From Tenacibaculum caenipelagi (GTDB lineage: Bacteria; Bacteroidota; Bacteroidia; Flavobacteriales; Flavobacteriaceae): DNA of 64,000 nt. The stretch lies in NCBI RefSeq assembly GCF_004363005.1, contig NZ_SNYH01000002.1, forward strand, positions 1-64,000. Direction: 5' to 3'. Position 1 is the stretch's first letter. Every line of letters starts with the position of its first letter. The position numbers and the translations under genes are program-made. Under the pieces are notes generated by a model. The model saw only the letters and a program-made list of their open reading frames with translations, had not been told where the DNA came from and searched no databases. Positions 1 through 9,160 of the stretch are shown here, in pieces.

Positions 1-44
1 ATAAATACCACTCCTAACAAATAATTCAATTGTAAACTTTTCAT
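1..44 (-). CDS. Start of a gene cut by the window edge, unknown product
   Basis: On the minus strand an ATG at 44 opens 14 complete codons reading MKSLQLNYLLGVVF and then runs off the window. The start lies six bases after the stop codon of the RHS-repeat gene, so the two are probably co-transcribed. The residues look like the beginning of a signal peptide (one lysine, then hydrophobic). In Bacteroidota a second RHS-type gene often follows a gene of this kind, but that identity is inference. The fragment is too short to assign. Confidence 0.35.
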   Translation of the reverse strand, partial: MKSLQLNYLLGVVF

Positions 45-50
45 AGCTAA

Positions 51-3000
51 TTAATTCTTATAATTGTATTTGTTTTCTTTTAAAAGATTCCCGTCAGCAT
101 CTTTTATAAACTCTAATCGATTAAATTCATCATACTCATAATAAACTGTTTGTCCTCTTGGATCGGTAATACTCGTAACTCCTATTAAAGGATCGTAAGT
201 AAATGTAGTGACCTGAGCGTTTGGTAATACTGATCTTAAATTATTTAAAGCAGAACGTAAAGCCCCCTCGTTACCAGTGATTCCTTGTGTTCGATCATTA
301 TCGACATTCGACTTCGTTTGAATATTACTTACATAACTAGATACTTGAGATAACGTTACATCCTCTATTTTTGCTACGGGTTGCGTCTGTTGATACCCCC
401 AGATGTAAACAATATGAGTACCATCTGCCTTACTAACTTCCGTAGGGTTACCCTTATCATCATAACTGTGATATACAATACGATCTTCTAAACTCTGAGC
501 TCCTTTGGAGGTTTGGATAATTTCTGGAAGATATAAGTTTGATGGATTATGAATACTGTCATATTCCGTTCTCTGATAAGACAATAAATTGGTGTTTTTA
601 TAGGTTTTCACCTCTAATGGCTCAGCAATACGGTGTTCACGTATCAACCTTGTATCGTTTACATCATGAGCATATTGAGTCTCTGTTTTTAATGCTTCAC
701 CTTGGCTATTTACAACTTCTGTTCTGGTTTGTTGTAAATGATTAGGGTTGTCATAAAAATAATTGGTTGTAGTTGTTACGGGATTTAAACCATTATTATC
801 ATACTGCTTTTCTGTTGTTTGTGATAAATAGCCCCAATAAGAGTTTACAGAATACTCCATAATATCTAAATTTTCAAGCATATCCGGTTTGGTTACTACA
901 TAACCAACTTCTTTAGCATAACAAGGATGAGGTTTAGTTATTACTGTATTATTAGCTCCACTTGCAATACACTTTGTATCATCAAAAAGCCAACCTGTAT
1001 ACCAATGATGAGAATGATTAGCGGTACATGTTTTGTACTTATACACTTTTGTTAAATCTTCTGCCTTACATTTGTAGGTTATAGGTTGTGTACATATTAA
1101 ATTAAATTTTTTATTTATTGTGTATCCATACACTTTATCATTTATCCTAGTGTCCTGTATATAATTATTCTCTATTTCTTTTTGATAAAGAAACTCGTTT
1201 ATTGATTTTTTTTTGAATATTGTTTTCTTTTTTAAAAAACCATTATCCCATCCTGTATTTACCCATGTTGAGTTTTGAATTACATCTCCTGTAACTGGAT
1301 ATCCAGGAACATCATTATGAATTATATATTCATGCTCTTCTCCTCCATTTTCAAAATTATCACCTCCATAACTTACAGTTACATACTTATAATATGTAGT
1401 CTGGTTACCTGAAGATGCAAACAAAGATCTAAGAGAACTAGACACCAAAGAAGTATGACTCACATCATAATACGAACATGATGCCTCACATTGCACCCTA
1501 TTAGTTTGCTTAGAAAAGTAATAAGGAACTAAACTTTTTTCTCCTGAAGATTCATTAAAAGTTTCTTTTTTTCCATAATAGTACCTTTTAGTATCTGCCA
1601 AATTATTATCTGATGTATAATTTGATACTCTTTTTACTCTTAAACCTCCAGATAAAACATTTTTAAACTCAGTATATGGCGGGGTAGTATAATAACTTAA
1701 ATTCAAACTTCCTTTTGTACAAAAGTATGAAGGCACTAAAGTTACTGTATATGAATGATTTTCAATTAAATCAACATAAAACTCATTGTTAGAATTATTA
1801 TATGATACCGCAACTGAGTTACCTAAAGAAACATTTCCATATTGTGTTTTTTCTTTAATAAGTATATTCTCCCCTGTTTGATTATCTTTAATTGTAATTG
1901 TAATTTGAGATTTTAATAAATCTGATGAACACTCATCAGAGTTAAAATTTACATAACAAGTAAACATAGCTTCTTGACTAAATGGAATACTTGCTGTGAT
2001 TTTTTCTTCCTTATAGAATTCTCCTTTCTCAGACAAATTTGTACTCACAGATAAAGAAAAGTAATCTTTTGTTGAAGGATTAGTTATCACTTCATCATAA
2101 TAAGTGTTTGACTCATATTCAAAAAGTGTTGATCCTTTTGTTGGATATGTTATTTTTTTTAAAAGTCCTTTTTTAGCGTAAGACTCATCTACCTCTTTAT
2201 TAGCTCCAATATTGTATGATTTAAATCTAGGATCAGCAATCTCTAAATTTTGAGGATTGGGAAAATAGTACGAATTAGATTTACCGTTGTAATATCCCCA
2301 ATAATCTTGGGATGCAGAAAGCCTTACAGGTAATCCTTGGGGATCATCATATTCAAAAGCATAATCTTTATTTGTGGTTTTAAAATTTAAGCTACTTAAA
2401 AACACCCTGCTATTTGTAGTAGTGACATAATTATAATTTATATCTTCTTTTACTTCATCTTTATCATTTAAAACTTTTAAATTAGAGAGTAACTTAAGTC
2501 CAATAGGATGTGTTTCGTTTGCATTGAATAGAATCTTTCCTGTCTTAGTATTATTACTGCTAATTTCTGTAAGCCTTTTTCCTGTGATTGTCATTTGCAA
2601 TGTTGACACTGGTTTTTTTGAATACCCAGGTCCAGTAACTAAGTTTCCTTTACAATCGGATTGGTATGTTGGTAAAGGTATAGACATAGACTCAGAACAA
2701 CTTTGATCATAACTATAATTCATAGTTTCATATTTAAAGTAAACAACATCTCCTTTTGGATGTATAATTTTCGATAAATACCATGCTGTAACTTTTGGTA
2801 GCCCTGGTACCTCGTGACCTGCCCCGGATGATCTTGTCATAGAAATTTCTTCTTCTAAGAAATAAAACTCAGTACCGTCTGAAAGGATAGCTTTAAACCC
2901 CTTCTTATCCTCCTCATAATATTGAGACATTAGTATATCCTTTTTGGGTATCAATACAATTTTTTTTTCATTATCTAAAATAAATTTCCCTGTATTTCCC

Positions 3001-3458
3001 ATGAAATTATACATGAAAATATCTTTTTCAGTATCAAAATTACTATTACCTGCCTCATAGAAAAAGTCTAAGGCCATTGGGCTTCTATGCCCTACTTCTT
3101 TAATTTCATCTTCCGGAAATAAATAATTACTTTCCTCATCAGGTTGTCCTTTAACTACTCTTGTTATTGTTCCTCCTGCATTTAAACTCCATCCCAAACC
3201 TACATTTGTACTTATTTGATCAACTTGAACTCCATTACTATTATAACTTAATGATATAGGCACAGAAAGGTTCTTGGTAGAATAATTATACAAGGGAATA
3301 TCAATATTGGGTGTTCCTGTAAACATACCTACAGAATTTGCCCCATACTTTCCTAGTTCATAAGCAATAGGTGATGGTGGGATAATATCTGGTAATTCTT
3401 GTGCATACCCCCCTACACAAAATAGCATTGCAAGAATGCTTAACATAGTTTTTTTCAT
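51..3458 (-). CDS. Secreted RHS/YD-repeat protein
   Basis: A 1135-residue protein with a signal peptide (MKKTMLSILAMLFCVGGYAQ, cleavage probably after the Q). I chose the ATG at 3458, because the seven residues before it in the longer frame would only spoil the signal peptide. Near the N-terminus is the segment GLGWSLNAGG, typical of Bacteroidota RHS-type wall proteins. The middle is a large beta-rich region with many Tyr, Asn and Thr and scattered cysteines. The C-terminus carries YD-type repeats, for example YYEYDEFNRLEFIKDADGN. The protein stops right after the last repeat, so there is no RHS core motif and no C-terminal toxin domain. It is probably exported to the cell surface or periplasm. 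Its role is unknown, and polymorphic-toxin or adhesion roles are both guesses. A further gene starts six bases downstream and may supply the missing RHS core. Confidence 0.8.
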   Translation of the reverse strand: MKKTMLSILAMLFCVGGYAQELPDIIPPSPIAYELGKYGANSVGMFTGTPNIDIPLYNYSTKNLSVPISLSYNSNGVQVDQISTNVGLGWSLNAGGTITRVVKGQPDEESNYLFPEDEIKEVGHRSPMALDFFYEAGNSNFDTEKDIFMYNFMGNTGKFILDNEKKIVLIPKKDILMSQYYEEDKKGFKAILSDGTEFYFLEEEISMTRSSGAGHEVPGLPKVTAWYLSKIIHPKGDVVYFKYETMNYSYDQSCSESMSIPLPTYQSDCKGNLVTGPGYSKKPVSTLQMTITGKRLTEISSNNTKTGKILFNANETHPIGLKLLSNLKVLNDKDEVKEDINYNYVTTTNSRVFLSSLNFKTTNKDYAFEYDDPQGLPVRLSASQDYWGYYNGKSNSYYFPNPQNLEIADPRFKSYNIGANKEVDESYAKKGLLKKITYPTKGSTLFEYESNTYYDEVITNPSTKDYFSLSVSTNLSEKGEFYKEEKITASIPFSQEAMFTCYVNFNSDECSSDLLKSQITITIKDNQTGENILIKEKTQYGNVSLGNSVAVSYNNSNNEFYVDLIENHSYTVTLVPSYFCTKGSLNLSYYTTPPYTEFKNVLSGGLRVKRVSNYTSDNNLADTKRYYYGKKETFNESSGEKSLVPYYFSKQTNRVQCEASCSYYDVSHTSLVSSSLRSLFASSGNQTTYYKYVTVSYGGDNFENGGEEHEYIIHNDVPGYPVTGDVIQNSTWVNTGWDNGFLKKKTIFKKKSINEFLYQKEIENNYIQDTRINDKVYGYTINKKFNLICTQPITYKCKAEDLTKVYKYKTCTANHSHHWYTGWLFDDTKCIASGANNTVITKPHPCYAKEVGYVVTKPDMLENLDIMEYSVNSYWGYLSQTTEKQYDNNGLNPVTTTTNYFYDNPNHLQQTRTEVVNSQGEALKTETQYAHDVNDTRLIREHRIAEPLEVKTYKNTNLLSYQRTEYDSIHNPSNLYLPEIIQTSKGAQSLEDRIVYHSYDDKGNPTEVSKADGTHIVYIWGYQQTQPVAKIEDVTLSQVSSYVSNIQTKSNVDNDRTQGITGNEGALRSALNNLRSVLPNAQVTTFTYDPLIGVTSITDPRGQTVYYEYDEFNRLEFIKDADGNLLKENKYNYKN

Positions 3459-3543
3459 AAAATGTATAATAATTAGCAATTTGTTCAGAATAGCAATTTT
3501 CTGGCCCGAAATATAGTATTTTTTTAAAACTATTTAAGACAAA

Positions 3544-3571
3544 AAAAGCCTTCCAAAATTGGAAGGCTTTT
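3544..3571 (-). terminator. Intrinsic terminator of the act-cox operon
   Basis: An 11-bp perfect stem (AAAAGCCTTCC / GGAAGGCTTTT) with a 6-base loop lies 18 bases after the coxA stop. On the minus strand it runs into a T tract. It closes the respiratory operon before the RHS gene. Confidence 0.9.
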
Positions 3572-3588
3572 CTTATCTATATTTTATC

Positions 3589-5358
3589 TTAAGATGGTTC
3601 TTCGCCATCTAATAATGGTACAGTTTGCGGTACGAAATCTTGTCCGTGCACATACTCACCATTCTCATCTGTTTTACTGTAATCGTAAGCCCATCTGTGA
3701 ACCTCAGGGATAGCTCCTGGCCAGTTTCCATGAATGTGCTCTACTGGTGTAGTCCACTCGATAGTGTTCGATTTCCATGGGTTTTGAGTCGCTTTTTGAC
3801 CTCTGTACATAGAGATAAAGAAGTTCGCAATAAATATTAACTGAGCAGCTCCTCCAATAATAGCCATTACTGTCATAAACACATTGATATCAGCTAAATC
3901 ATCAAACATTGGGAAGTTAGTGTTTGTATAATAACGACGTGGTAAACCAGCTAACCCGATAAAGTGCATTGGGAAGAATACTCCGTAAGCAGTAATAATC
4001 GTTAACCAGAAGTGCCAGTATCCTAATGCTTTGTTCATCATTCTACCATACATTTTAGGGAACCAGTGATAAACACCAGCAAACATTCCTAATAAAGCAG
4101 ATACACCCATTACTAAGTGGAAGTGTGCTACTACGAAGTACGTATCGTGTACATTAATATCTAATGCAGAATCTCCTAAAACTAATCCTGTTAAACCTCC
4201 TGTTACGAATGTAGAAACTAATCCGATAGAGAATAACATTGCTGGGTTTAACTGTAAGTTACCTTTCCATAACGTAGTTACATAGTTAAATGCTTTTACT
4301 GCTGATGGAATTGCAATTAATACCGTTGTAAATGTAAATACAGAACCTAAGAATGGGTTCATTCCTGATACGAACATGTGGTGACCCCATACAATTGTTG
4401 ATAAGAACGCAATTGCCATGATAGATCCAACCATTGCGCGGTATCCAAAAATTGGTTTACGTGCATTCGTAGAAATTACTTCAGAACTAATTCCTAATGC
4501 AGGTAATAATATAATATATACCTCTGGGTGACCTAAGAACCAGAATAAGTGTTCAAATAATACTGGTGATCCTCCTTGGTAGTGTAATACTTCTCCTGAG
4601 ATAAAGATATCTGACAAGTAGAAAGAAGTACCAAAACTTCTATCGAAAATTAATAATAATGCTGCAGATAATAATACTGGGAATGAAATTACACCGATAA
4701 TAGCTGTAATGAAGAATGCCCACATTGTTAATGGCAATCTTGTCATTTTCATTCCTTTGGTACGTAAGTTTAAAATAGTAACGATATAGTTTAATGATCC
4801 CATTAAAGAAGATGCAATAAATATCGCCATAGATACTAACCATAATGTCATACCTGTTCCTGAACCTGGTATTGCTTGTGGTAAGGCAGATAATGGAGGG
4901 TAAATTGTCCATCCTGCAGATGCTGGTCCTGCTTCAACAAATAATGAAATAATCATTATTACTGATGATAAGAAGAATAACCAATATGACACCATATTTA
5001 AGAATCCTGAAGCCATATCACGAGCTCCAATTTGTAACGGAATTAATAAATTTGAGAATGTACCACTTAATCCTGCCGTTAATACAAAGAATACCATGAT
5101 AGTACCGTGAATTGTAACTAACGCTAAGTACATATCAGGATCCATAATACCATCTGTTTGATGGTTACCTAAGAATGCTTCTACAATTGAAAATGAAGTA
5201 TCTGGCCATGCTATTTGCAAACGAAATAACATAGACATGAAGCCTCCTATGATACCCATAAATATACCTGTAACAAGGAACTGTTTCGAGATCATTTTAT
5301 GATCTTGACTAAAGATGTACTTCGTTACAAATGTTTCTTTGTGATGATGATCTGACAT
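3589..5358 (-). CDS. ctaD: Cytochrome c oxidase subunit I (aa3 type)
   Basis: This 589-residue, 12-helix-class membrane protein is the catalytic subunit of the terminal oxidase. It reduces O2 to water and pumps protons across the inner membrane. Ligands are visible: His84 for heme a, the cross-linking motif GHPEVY (His277, Glu279, Tyr281), the CuB pair His326-His327, and AHFH (His412 for heme a3, His414 for heme a). Glu279 in HPEV and Lys355 in PSAVK indicate D- and K-channels, so it is an A1-type heme-copper oxidase. It is the last gene of the act-cox operon, 32 bases after coxB, and is followed by a terminator. In Flavobacterium johnsoniae the products of this cluster form an ACIII-aa3 supercomplex. 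Subunit III is not in the window. Confidence 0.97.
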   Translation of the reverse strand: MSDHHHKETFVTKYIFSQDHKMISKQFLVTGIFMGIIGGFMSMLFRLQIAWPDTSFSIVEAFLGNHQTDGIMDPDMYLALVTIHGTIMVFFVLTAGLSGTFSNLLIPLQIGARDMASGFLNMVSYWLFFLSSVIMIISLFVEAGPASAGWTIYPPLSALPQAIPGSGTGMTLWLVSMAIFIASSLMGSLNYIVTILNLRTKGMKMTRLPLTMWAFFITAIIGVISFPVLLSAALLLIFDRSFGTSFYLSDIFISGEVLHYQGGSPVLFEHLFWFLGHPEVYIILLPALGISSEVISTNARKPIFGYRAMVGSIMAIAFLSTIVWGHHMFVSGMNPFLGSVFTFTTVLIAIPSAVKAFNYVTTLWKGNLQLNPAMLFSIGLVSTFVTGGLTGLVLGDSALDINVHDTYFVVAHFHLVMGVSALLGMFAGVYHWFPKMYGRMMNKALGYWHFWLTIITAYGVFFPMHFIGLAGLPRRYYTNTNFPMFDDLADINVFMTVMAIIGGAAQLIFIANFFISMYRGQKATQNPWKSNTIEWTTPVEHIHGNWPGAIPEVHRWAYDYSKTDENGEYVHGQDFVPQTVPLLDGEEPS

Positions 5359-5390
5359 AATCTATATCTTTATATACTTTAAAAAATATC

Positions 5391-6398
5391 TTATTTAATA
5401 ACTTGAGCTAATGTTTTTTGTTCTGACAACCATTTGTTGTACTCTTCTTCTTCTACAACAGTAATTTTCATTTGCATGTTGTAGTGAGATGCTCCACAAA
5501 TTTTGTTACATAATAGTAAGTAATCAAATTCATAAGGATCTTCTCCTTTTGCTCTTCTAATCTTATTTATACCTTCTACTTTAGCTTTAACTTCATCCTT
5601 CTCTCTCATTTCAGCAGTAGTATACTTAGGCGTATATGCAAATTGTGTAACCATACCAGGAACACAGTTCATTTGAGCTCTAAAGTGTGGCATGTAAGCT
5701 GAGTGTAACACATCTTGTGAACGGAACTTGAATAATACTTTTTTACCTTTTGGTAAGTACAACTCAGTTACTTGTTTATCATCTTGTGCACTTGGGTCTG
5801 ACATATCAACTCCCATAGTGTTAATTCCTTTGATGTAGTTTACATTACCTAACCCTAATTGGTTGTCTTCACCTGCGTAACGCGCATCCCAACGGAACTG
5901 CTGTGAGTAAACCTCAATTACGATTGGATCTTCTTCACTACCAACATACATTATGTTGTTCCAAGCCCATAAACCATATCCAATTAACAATACAATTGTT
6001 ACTGCAGGAATTGTTGTCCAAATTAATTCTAACTTGTGACTGTCTGCATAAAACAATGCTTTGTTATTCTTATTTCCTCTATACTTATAAGTAAAGAAGA
6101 AAATTAAAAACTGCATTGCAAATTGAACGATTCCGATTAACCAGAAGGTTATGTTGAATAAGTTATCATCATGCTCTCCTTCAAAAGAAGCAGCTTCAGG
6201 TAACATAATTACGTTCATGGCTATTAAGCAGTAAATCATCATTGCATAAAGGAAGGCTAAAAATCCTAAAGCTAATTTACCTTGTGTTTCGTTGTCTTTA
6301 TCTGTAGCAATTACAGAACGTAAATTCATTATACGAGTAATTTGCCAAAAACTTACTCCGATTGCAACTGCTATGAAAATATAAAATAAAGCGAGCAT
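5391..6398 (-). CDS. ctaC: Cytochrome c oxidase subunit II
   Basis: A 335-residue CuA-bearing subunit that takes electrons from cytochrome c or ACIII hemes and passes them to heme a in subunit I. An N-terminal helix (residues 1-20) is followed by two more membrane segments (about 50-70 and 90-112). The periplasmic cupredoxin domain carries the CuA site: a His in DVLHSAYMPHF and the cluster CNKICGASHYNMQM (Cys297, Cys301, His305, Met308). Compared with canonical subunit II it has an extra N-terminal helix and an extended loop around residues 235-285. It sits between actF and coxA, and its spacing fits a single transcript. There is no heme c motif, so electrons must arrive from a separate heme, presumably on ActA or ActE. 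Confidence 0.96.
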   Translation of the reverse strand: MLALFYIFIAVAIGVSFWQITRIMNLRSVIATDKDNETQGKLALGFLAFLYAMMIYCLIAMNVIMLPEAASFEGEHDDNLFNITFWLIGIVQFAMQFLIFFFTYKYRGNKNNKALFYADSHKLELIWTTIPAVTIVLLIGYGLWAWNNIMYVGSEEDPIVIEVYSQQFRWDARYAGEDNQLGLGNVNYIKGINTMGVDMSDPSAQDDKQVTELYLPKGKKVLFKFRSQDVLHSAYMPHFRAQMNCVPGMVTQFAYTPKYTTAEMREKDEVKAKVEGINKIRRAKGEDPYEFDYLLLCNKICGASHYNMQMKITVVEEEEYNKWLSEQKTLAQVIK

Positions 6399-6432
6399 AT
6401 TATCTAAACTATTTGTTTATTAATTCTTTTTA

Positions 6433-8055
6433 TTAATGATGATTACTATCTTCTCCTCTGTGTTCGATATTATAGTAATGGTATGTTTCACTTTCGTGTA
6501 AGAATGGGTTACCTTTAGCTACTGAGCTTGTTTTAGCAAATGCACTAAATGTTGCATAGATAAACAATCCAATAAAGAATAACAATCCACTAACTTCACC
6601 AATTCCAAATCCCCATTGAGCACCAACAGTCCCTGGCATTACCATGATGAATAAATCAACATAGTGACCTATTAAGATAACAACACCTCCAATAATTACT
6701 AACCAAGGAATACTCTTGAAATCACTATTGATTAATAATAAAATTGGGAATACAAAGTTTAATACTACCATTCCTAAGAAAGGTACTTTATACTCGTTGA
6801 AACGTAATAAGAAATAAGTCGTTTCTTCTGGCATATCTGCATACCATATTAACATAAATTGAGCGAACCATAAGTATGTCCAGAATACTGAGAAACCAAA
6901 CATAAACTTCGCTAAATCGTGAATATGACTATCGTTAACTAATGGTAAAGCTCCTTTTGAACGTAAGTAAATAGTTACTAAAGCGATTACCGTTAATGCA
7001 GATACTAAGAATGTTGCTAATACATACCATCCAAATAATGTAGAGAACCAGTGTGGGTCAATTCCCATAATCCAATCCCAAGATGCCATACTTTCAGTAA
7101 TCATAAAGAATACGATAAAGATAACTGACATGTTGTAATTTTTCTTGTGTAAACTTAAATCTCCATTCTCTTGAGCTAATGATCCTTTTCTAATTAAGAA
7201 ACGGTAAGCATTCCAACCAGCTAAATAGATAATACCTCTAATTAACCATCCTGGAGTATTTAAAAACCATTTTTTTCCATCAATGATAGCATCGTAGTTA
7301 GGACTTGCAGGATCTACAACTCCTTCTGCCATCCATGGAAATAAGTGGTTACCGTGCATAAAGGTAATTACTAAAAATGCTAACATAATAGCACTTACAA
7401 AGTAAATATTGTTAGTAATAGCCTCCATAACTCTAAATAATACAACTGACCAACCAGCATGAGCTACTCTTTGTGAAGCGTAAAATGCTAATACTAATAA
7501 AGTAATTCCTAACGAGAATAATAAAGCTACATAAAATGCAGACCAAGGTCTATTTTGCATTTGGTGTAAAGCGTGTTCTGCATGAGCATCACCATGGTCT
7601 TCTTCGTGGTGTGCTTGAGCAACTTCTGCGTGTGCTTCATTTGTTGTTTCATGTGCTTCATCAGCTACAGCTTCTCCATGAGTGTTCTCTTCTGTGTGAA
7701 CAGCTGTTGTATCTTGAGCATGCTCTGTAGCTTCTTCTCCTGCTGCATGATCTTGCTCATTAGCATGAGTTTCTTCAACATGTGCAGCTGTACTATCTTG
7801 AGCTACTTCGTGCTCTTCAGTCGTTGTTGCTTCTACATGTTCTTCAACTTTAGCCTCTTCTGCATGAGTTTCTTCTTCTGCATGCGTAGTTGTTGCAGCT
7901 TCATGACCTCCGTGATGAGCATCTTGTTTTGCTAAAATTTCTTTTGCTTCTTCTATTGTTTTAGGTGCCGACATAAAATTATAGGCAGTACCTAAAGCTC
8001 CTAAAATCATAAGAGCAATAGCAAGCATTTTTAATTTTCCTGAAAACTGGTACAT
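6433..8055 (-). CDS. actF: Alternative complex III subunit ActF, with a histidine-rich insertion
   Basis: ActF is an integral membrane, NrfD/ActC-like subunit of quinol:cytochrome c oxidoreductase. This 540-residue copy has one helix at about residues 7-28 and then a block of roughly 9-10 helices from residue 171 onward. The conserved part includes SMASWDWIMGIDPHWFSTLFG. Between helices 1 and 2 (about residues 46-165) is a low-complexity segment made almost wholly of His, Glu, Ala and Thr with about 21 histidines. It is not part of the fold and could bind metal. The gene lies 22 bases after actE and 34 bases before coxB. The identity is firm from gene order and the conserved helices; the role of the insertion is unknown. 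Confidence 0.93.
   Translation of the reverse strand: MYQFSGKLKMLAIALMILGALGTAYNFMSAPKTIEEAKEILAKQDAHHGGHEAATTTHAEEETHAEEAKVEEHVEATTTEEHEVAQDSTAAHVEETHANEQDHAAGEEATEHAQDTTAVHTEENTHGEAVADEAHETTNEAHAEVAQAHHEEDHGDAHAEHALHQMQNRPWSAFYVALLFSLGITLLVLAFYASQRVAHAGWSVVLFRVMEAITNNIYFVSAIMLAFLVITFMHGNHLFPWMAEGVVDPASPNYDAIIDGKKWFLNTPGWLIRGIIYLAGWNAYRFLIRKGSLAQENGDLSLHKKNYNMSVIFIVFFMITESMASWDWIMGIDPHWFSTLFGWYVLATFLVSALTVIALVTIYLRSKGALPLVNDSHIHDLAKFMFGFSVFWTYLWFAQFMLIWYADMPEETTYFLLRFNEYKVPFLGMVVLNFVFPILLLINSDFKSIPWLVIIGGVVILIGHYVDLFIMVMPGTVGAQWGFGIGEVSGLLFFIGLFIYATFSAFAKTSSVAKGNPFLHESETYHYYNIEHRGEDSNHH
7561..7920 (-). repeat. His/Glu/Ala/Thr-rich low-complexity coding segment in actF
   Basis: These bases encode about 120 residues of irregular repeats such as THAEEETHAEEA and AHVEETHANEQDH. 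The repeats are degenerate at both protein and DNA level. Long open frames on the opposite strand here arise from the biased codons and are not genes. Confidence 0.8.
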
Positions 8056-8077
8056 ATCTTAACTATCTATTATAGAC

Positions 8078-8623
8078 TTATTTTAATTCGCTTCTTAATT
8101 TTTCTACGTATTGTACAACTTGCCAACGCTCATTGTATCTTAACTGTGATGCATGTGATCCCATTAAGTTTTTACCATACATAATTACATGATAAATACT
8201 TCCTTCATTAATATCTCTATCAATGTAACTTGGGATACCGTTGAATTTATCTCTTTGTGATAAAATTCCGTTACCATCACCTTTTGTTCCATGACAAGCG
8301 GCACAATAAATCCCGAATAACTCTTTACCTTTTTCTAAGTTAGCTTCAGTAGCAGGTAATGGATTTTTTAATTCTGCTTTTGCTTTTTCGTATCCTTCAT
8401 TAGTATCAGGAATATCATAAGCTACCACACCACTTCTACTTACAGTACCAGCTACTGGTAATTTATTTACCAATTCTTTATTGATTCCTTCAGCTCCATT
8501 CGCGTCGTAAGGTACAGATACATACATATCTGGCATATACTGTACTTGTCTTTCACGTTTATTGTTACAAGAAGCTAAGCTTGCAACTACAACTAAAGCG
8601 ATAATTATTTTTAAACTCTTCAT
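8078..8623 (-). CDS. actE: Alternative complex III subunit ActE, monoheme cytochrome c lipoprotein
   Basis: A 181-residue lipoprotein: the signal peptide ends in LASC, with Cys19 as lipidated residue. It therefore sits on the periplasmic face of a membrane. One heme c motif, CAACH, lies at residues 107-111, and a likely axial Met is in the stretch VIMYGKNLMGS. The C-terminal half is a standard class I cytochrome c fold of about 90 residues. In ACIII the ActE heme is thought to be near the exit to the oxidase. It is nine bases from actD and 22 from actF. Confidence 0.93.
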   Translation of the reverse strand: MKSLKIIIALVVVASLASCNNKRERQVQYMPDMYVSVPYDANGAEGINKELVNKLPVAGTVSRSGVVAYDIPDTNEGYEKAKAELKNPLPATEANLEKGKELFGIYCAACHGTKGDGNGILSQRDKFNGIPSYIDRDINEGSIYHVIMYGKNLMGSHASQLRYNERWQVVQYVEKLRSELK

Positions 8624-8632
8624 ATCTCTTTA

Positions 8633-9160
8633 TTAGTGCGTTTCTACTACGTTAATTTCTACAGCTCCTGTTGTTTCTAACAATGCTTTTAACTCCTCTT
8701 CATTTCCATTAACAGGAATTTCCATTAAGAAGTGATCATCAGTTGTTCTTGGATCTGGATTTTCAGCATCTTTAAATGGCCATAATTTACTACGCATGTA
8801 AAAAGTAATTACCATTAAGTGTGATGCAAAAAACACTGTTAATTCAAATAAAATTGGCACAAACGCTGGCATGTTAACTCCCCAAGAGAAGTTTGGCTTA
8901 CCTCCAATATCTTGTGGCCAATCAGCTATCATAGTATACCATGTTAACCAAACTGCTACTGATAAACCTGTAATACCATATAAAAAAGCAGTAATAGCTA
9001 AACGTGTTGGTGCTAATCCCATTGCTTTGTCTAATCCGTGAACTGGGAATGGACAAAATACTTCTTCAATATGATGATGTTCTGCTTTTACTTTCTTAAC
9101 GGCATCCATTAAGATATCATCATCATTATATAATGCGTGAATTACTTTATTAGTGCTCAT
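8633..9160 (-). CDS. actD: Alternative complex III subunit ActD (DUF3341)
   Basis: A 175-residue protein of the DUF3341 family. It has a soluble N-terminal part containing EEVFCPFPVHGLDKAMGL, two membrane helices (about residues 58-78 and 98-120), and a short C-terminal soluble tail. It is a structural subunit of ACIII without cofactors of its own. Its start overlaps the 3' end of actC by 11 bases, which suggests translational coupling. Confidence 0.93.
   Translation of the reverse strand: MSTNKVIHALYNDDDILMDAVKKVKAEHHHIEEVFCPFPVHGLDKAMGLAPTRLAITAFLYGITGLSVAVWLTWYTMIADWPQDIGGKPNFSWGVNMPAFVPILFELTVFFASHLMVITFYMRSKLWPFKDAENPDPRTTDDHFLMEIPVNGNEEELKALLETTGAVEINVVETH

Noticed and set aside
7573-7935. 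120-codon frame on the plus strand opposite actF
   Set aside because: It is the mirror of the His/Glu/Ala-rich codons of actF; its Cys/Phe/Ser-rich product has no recognisable domain or promoter.
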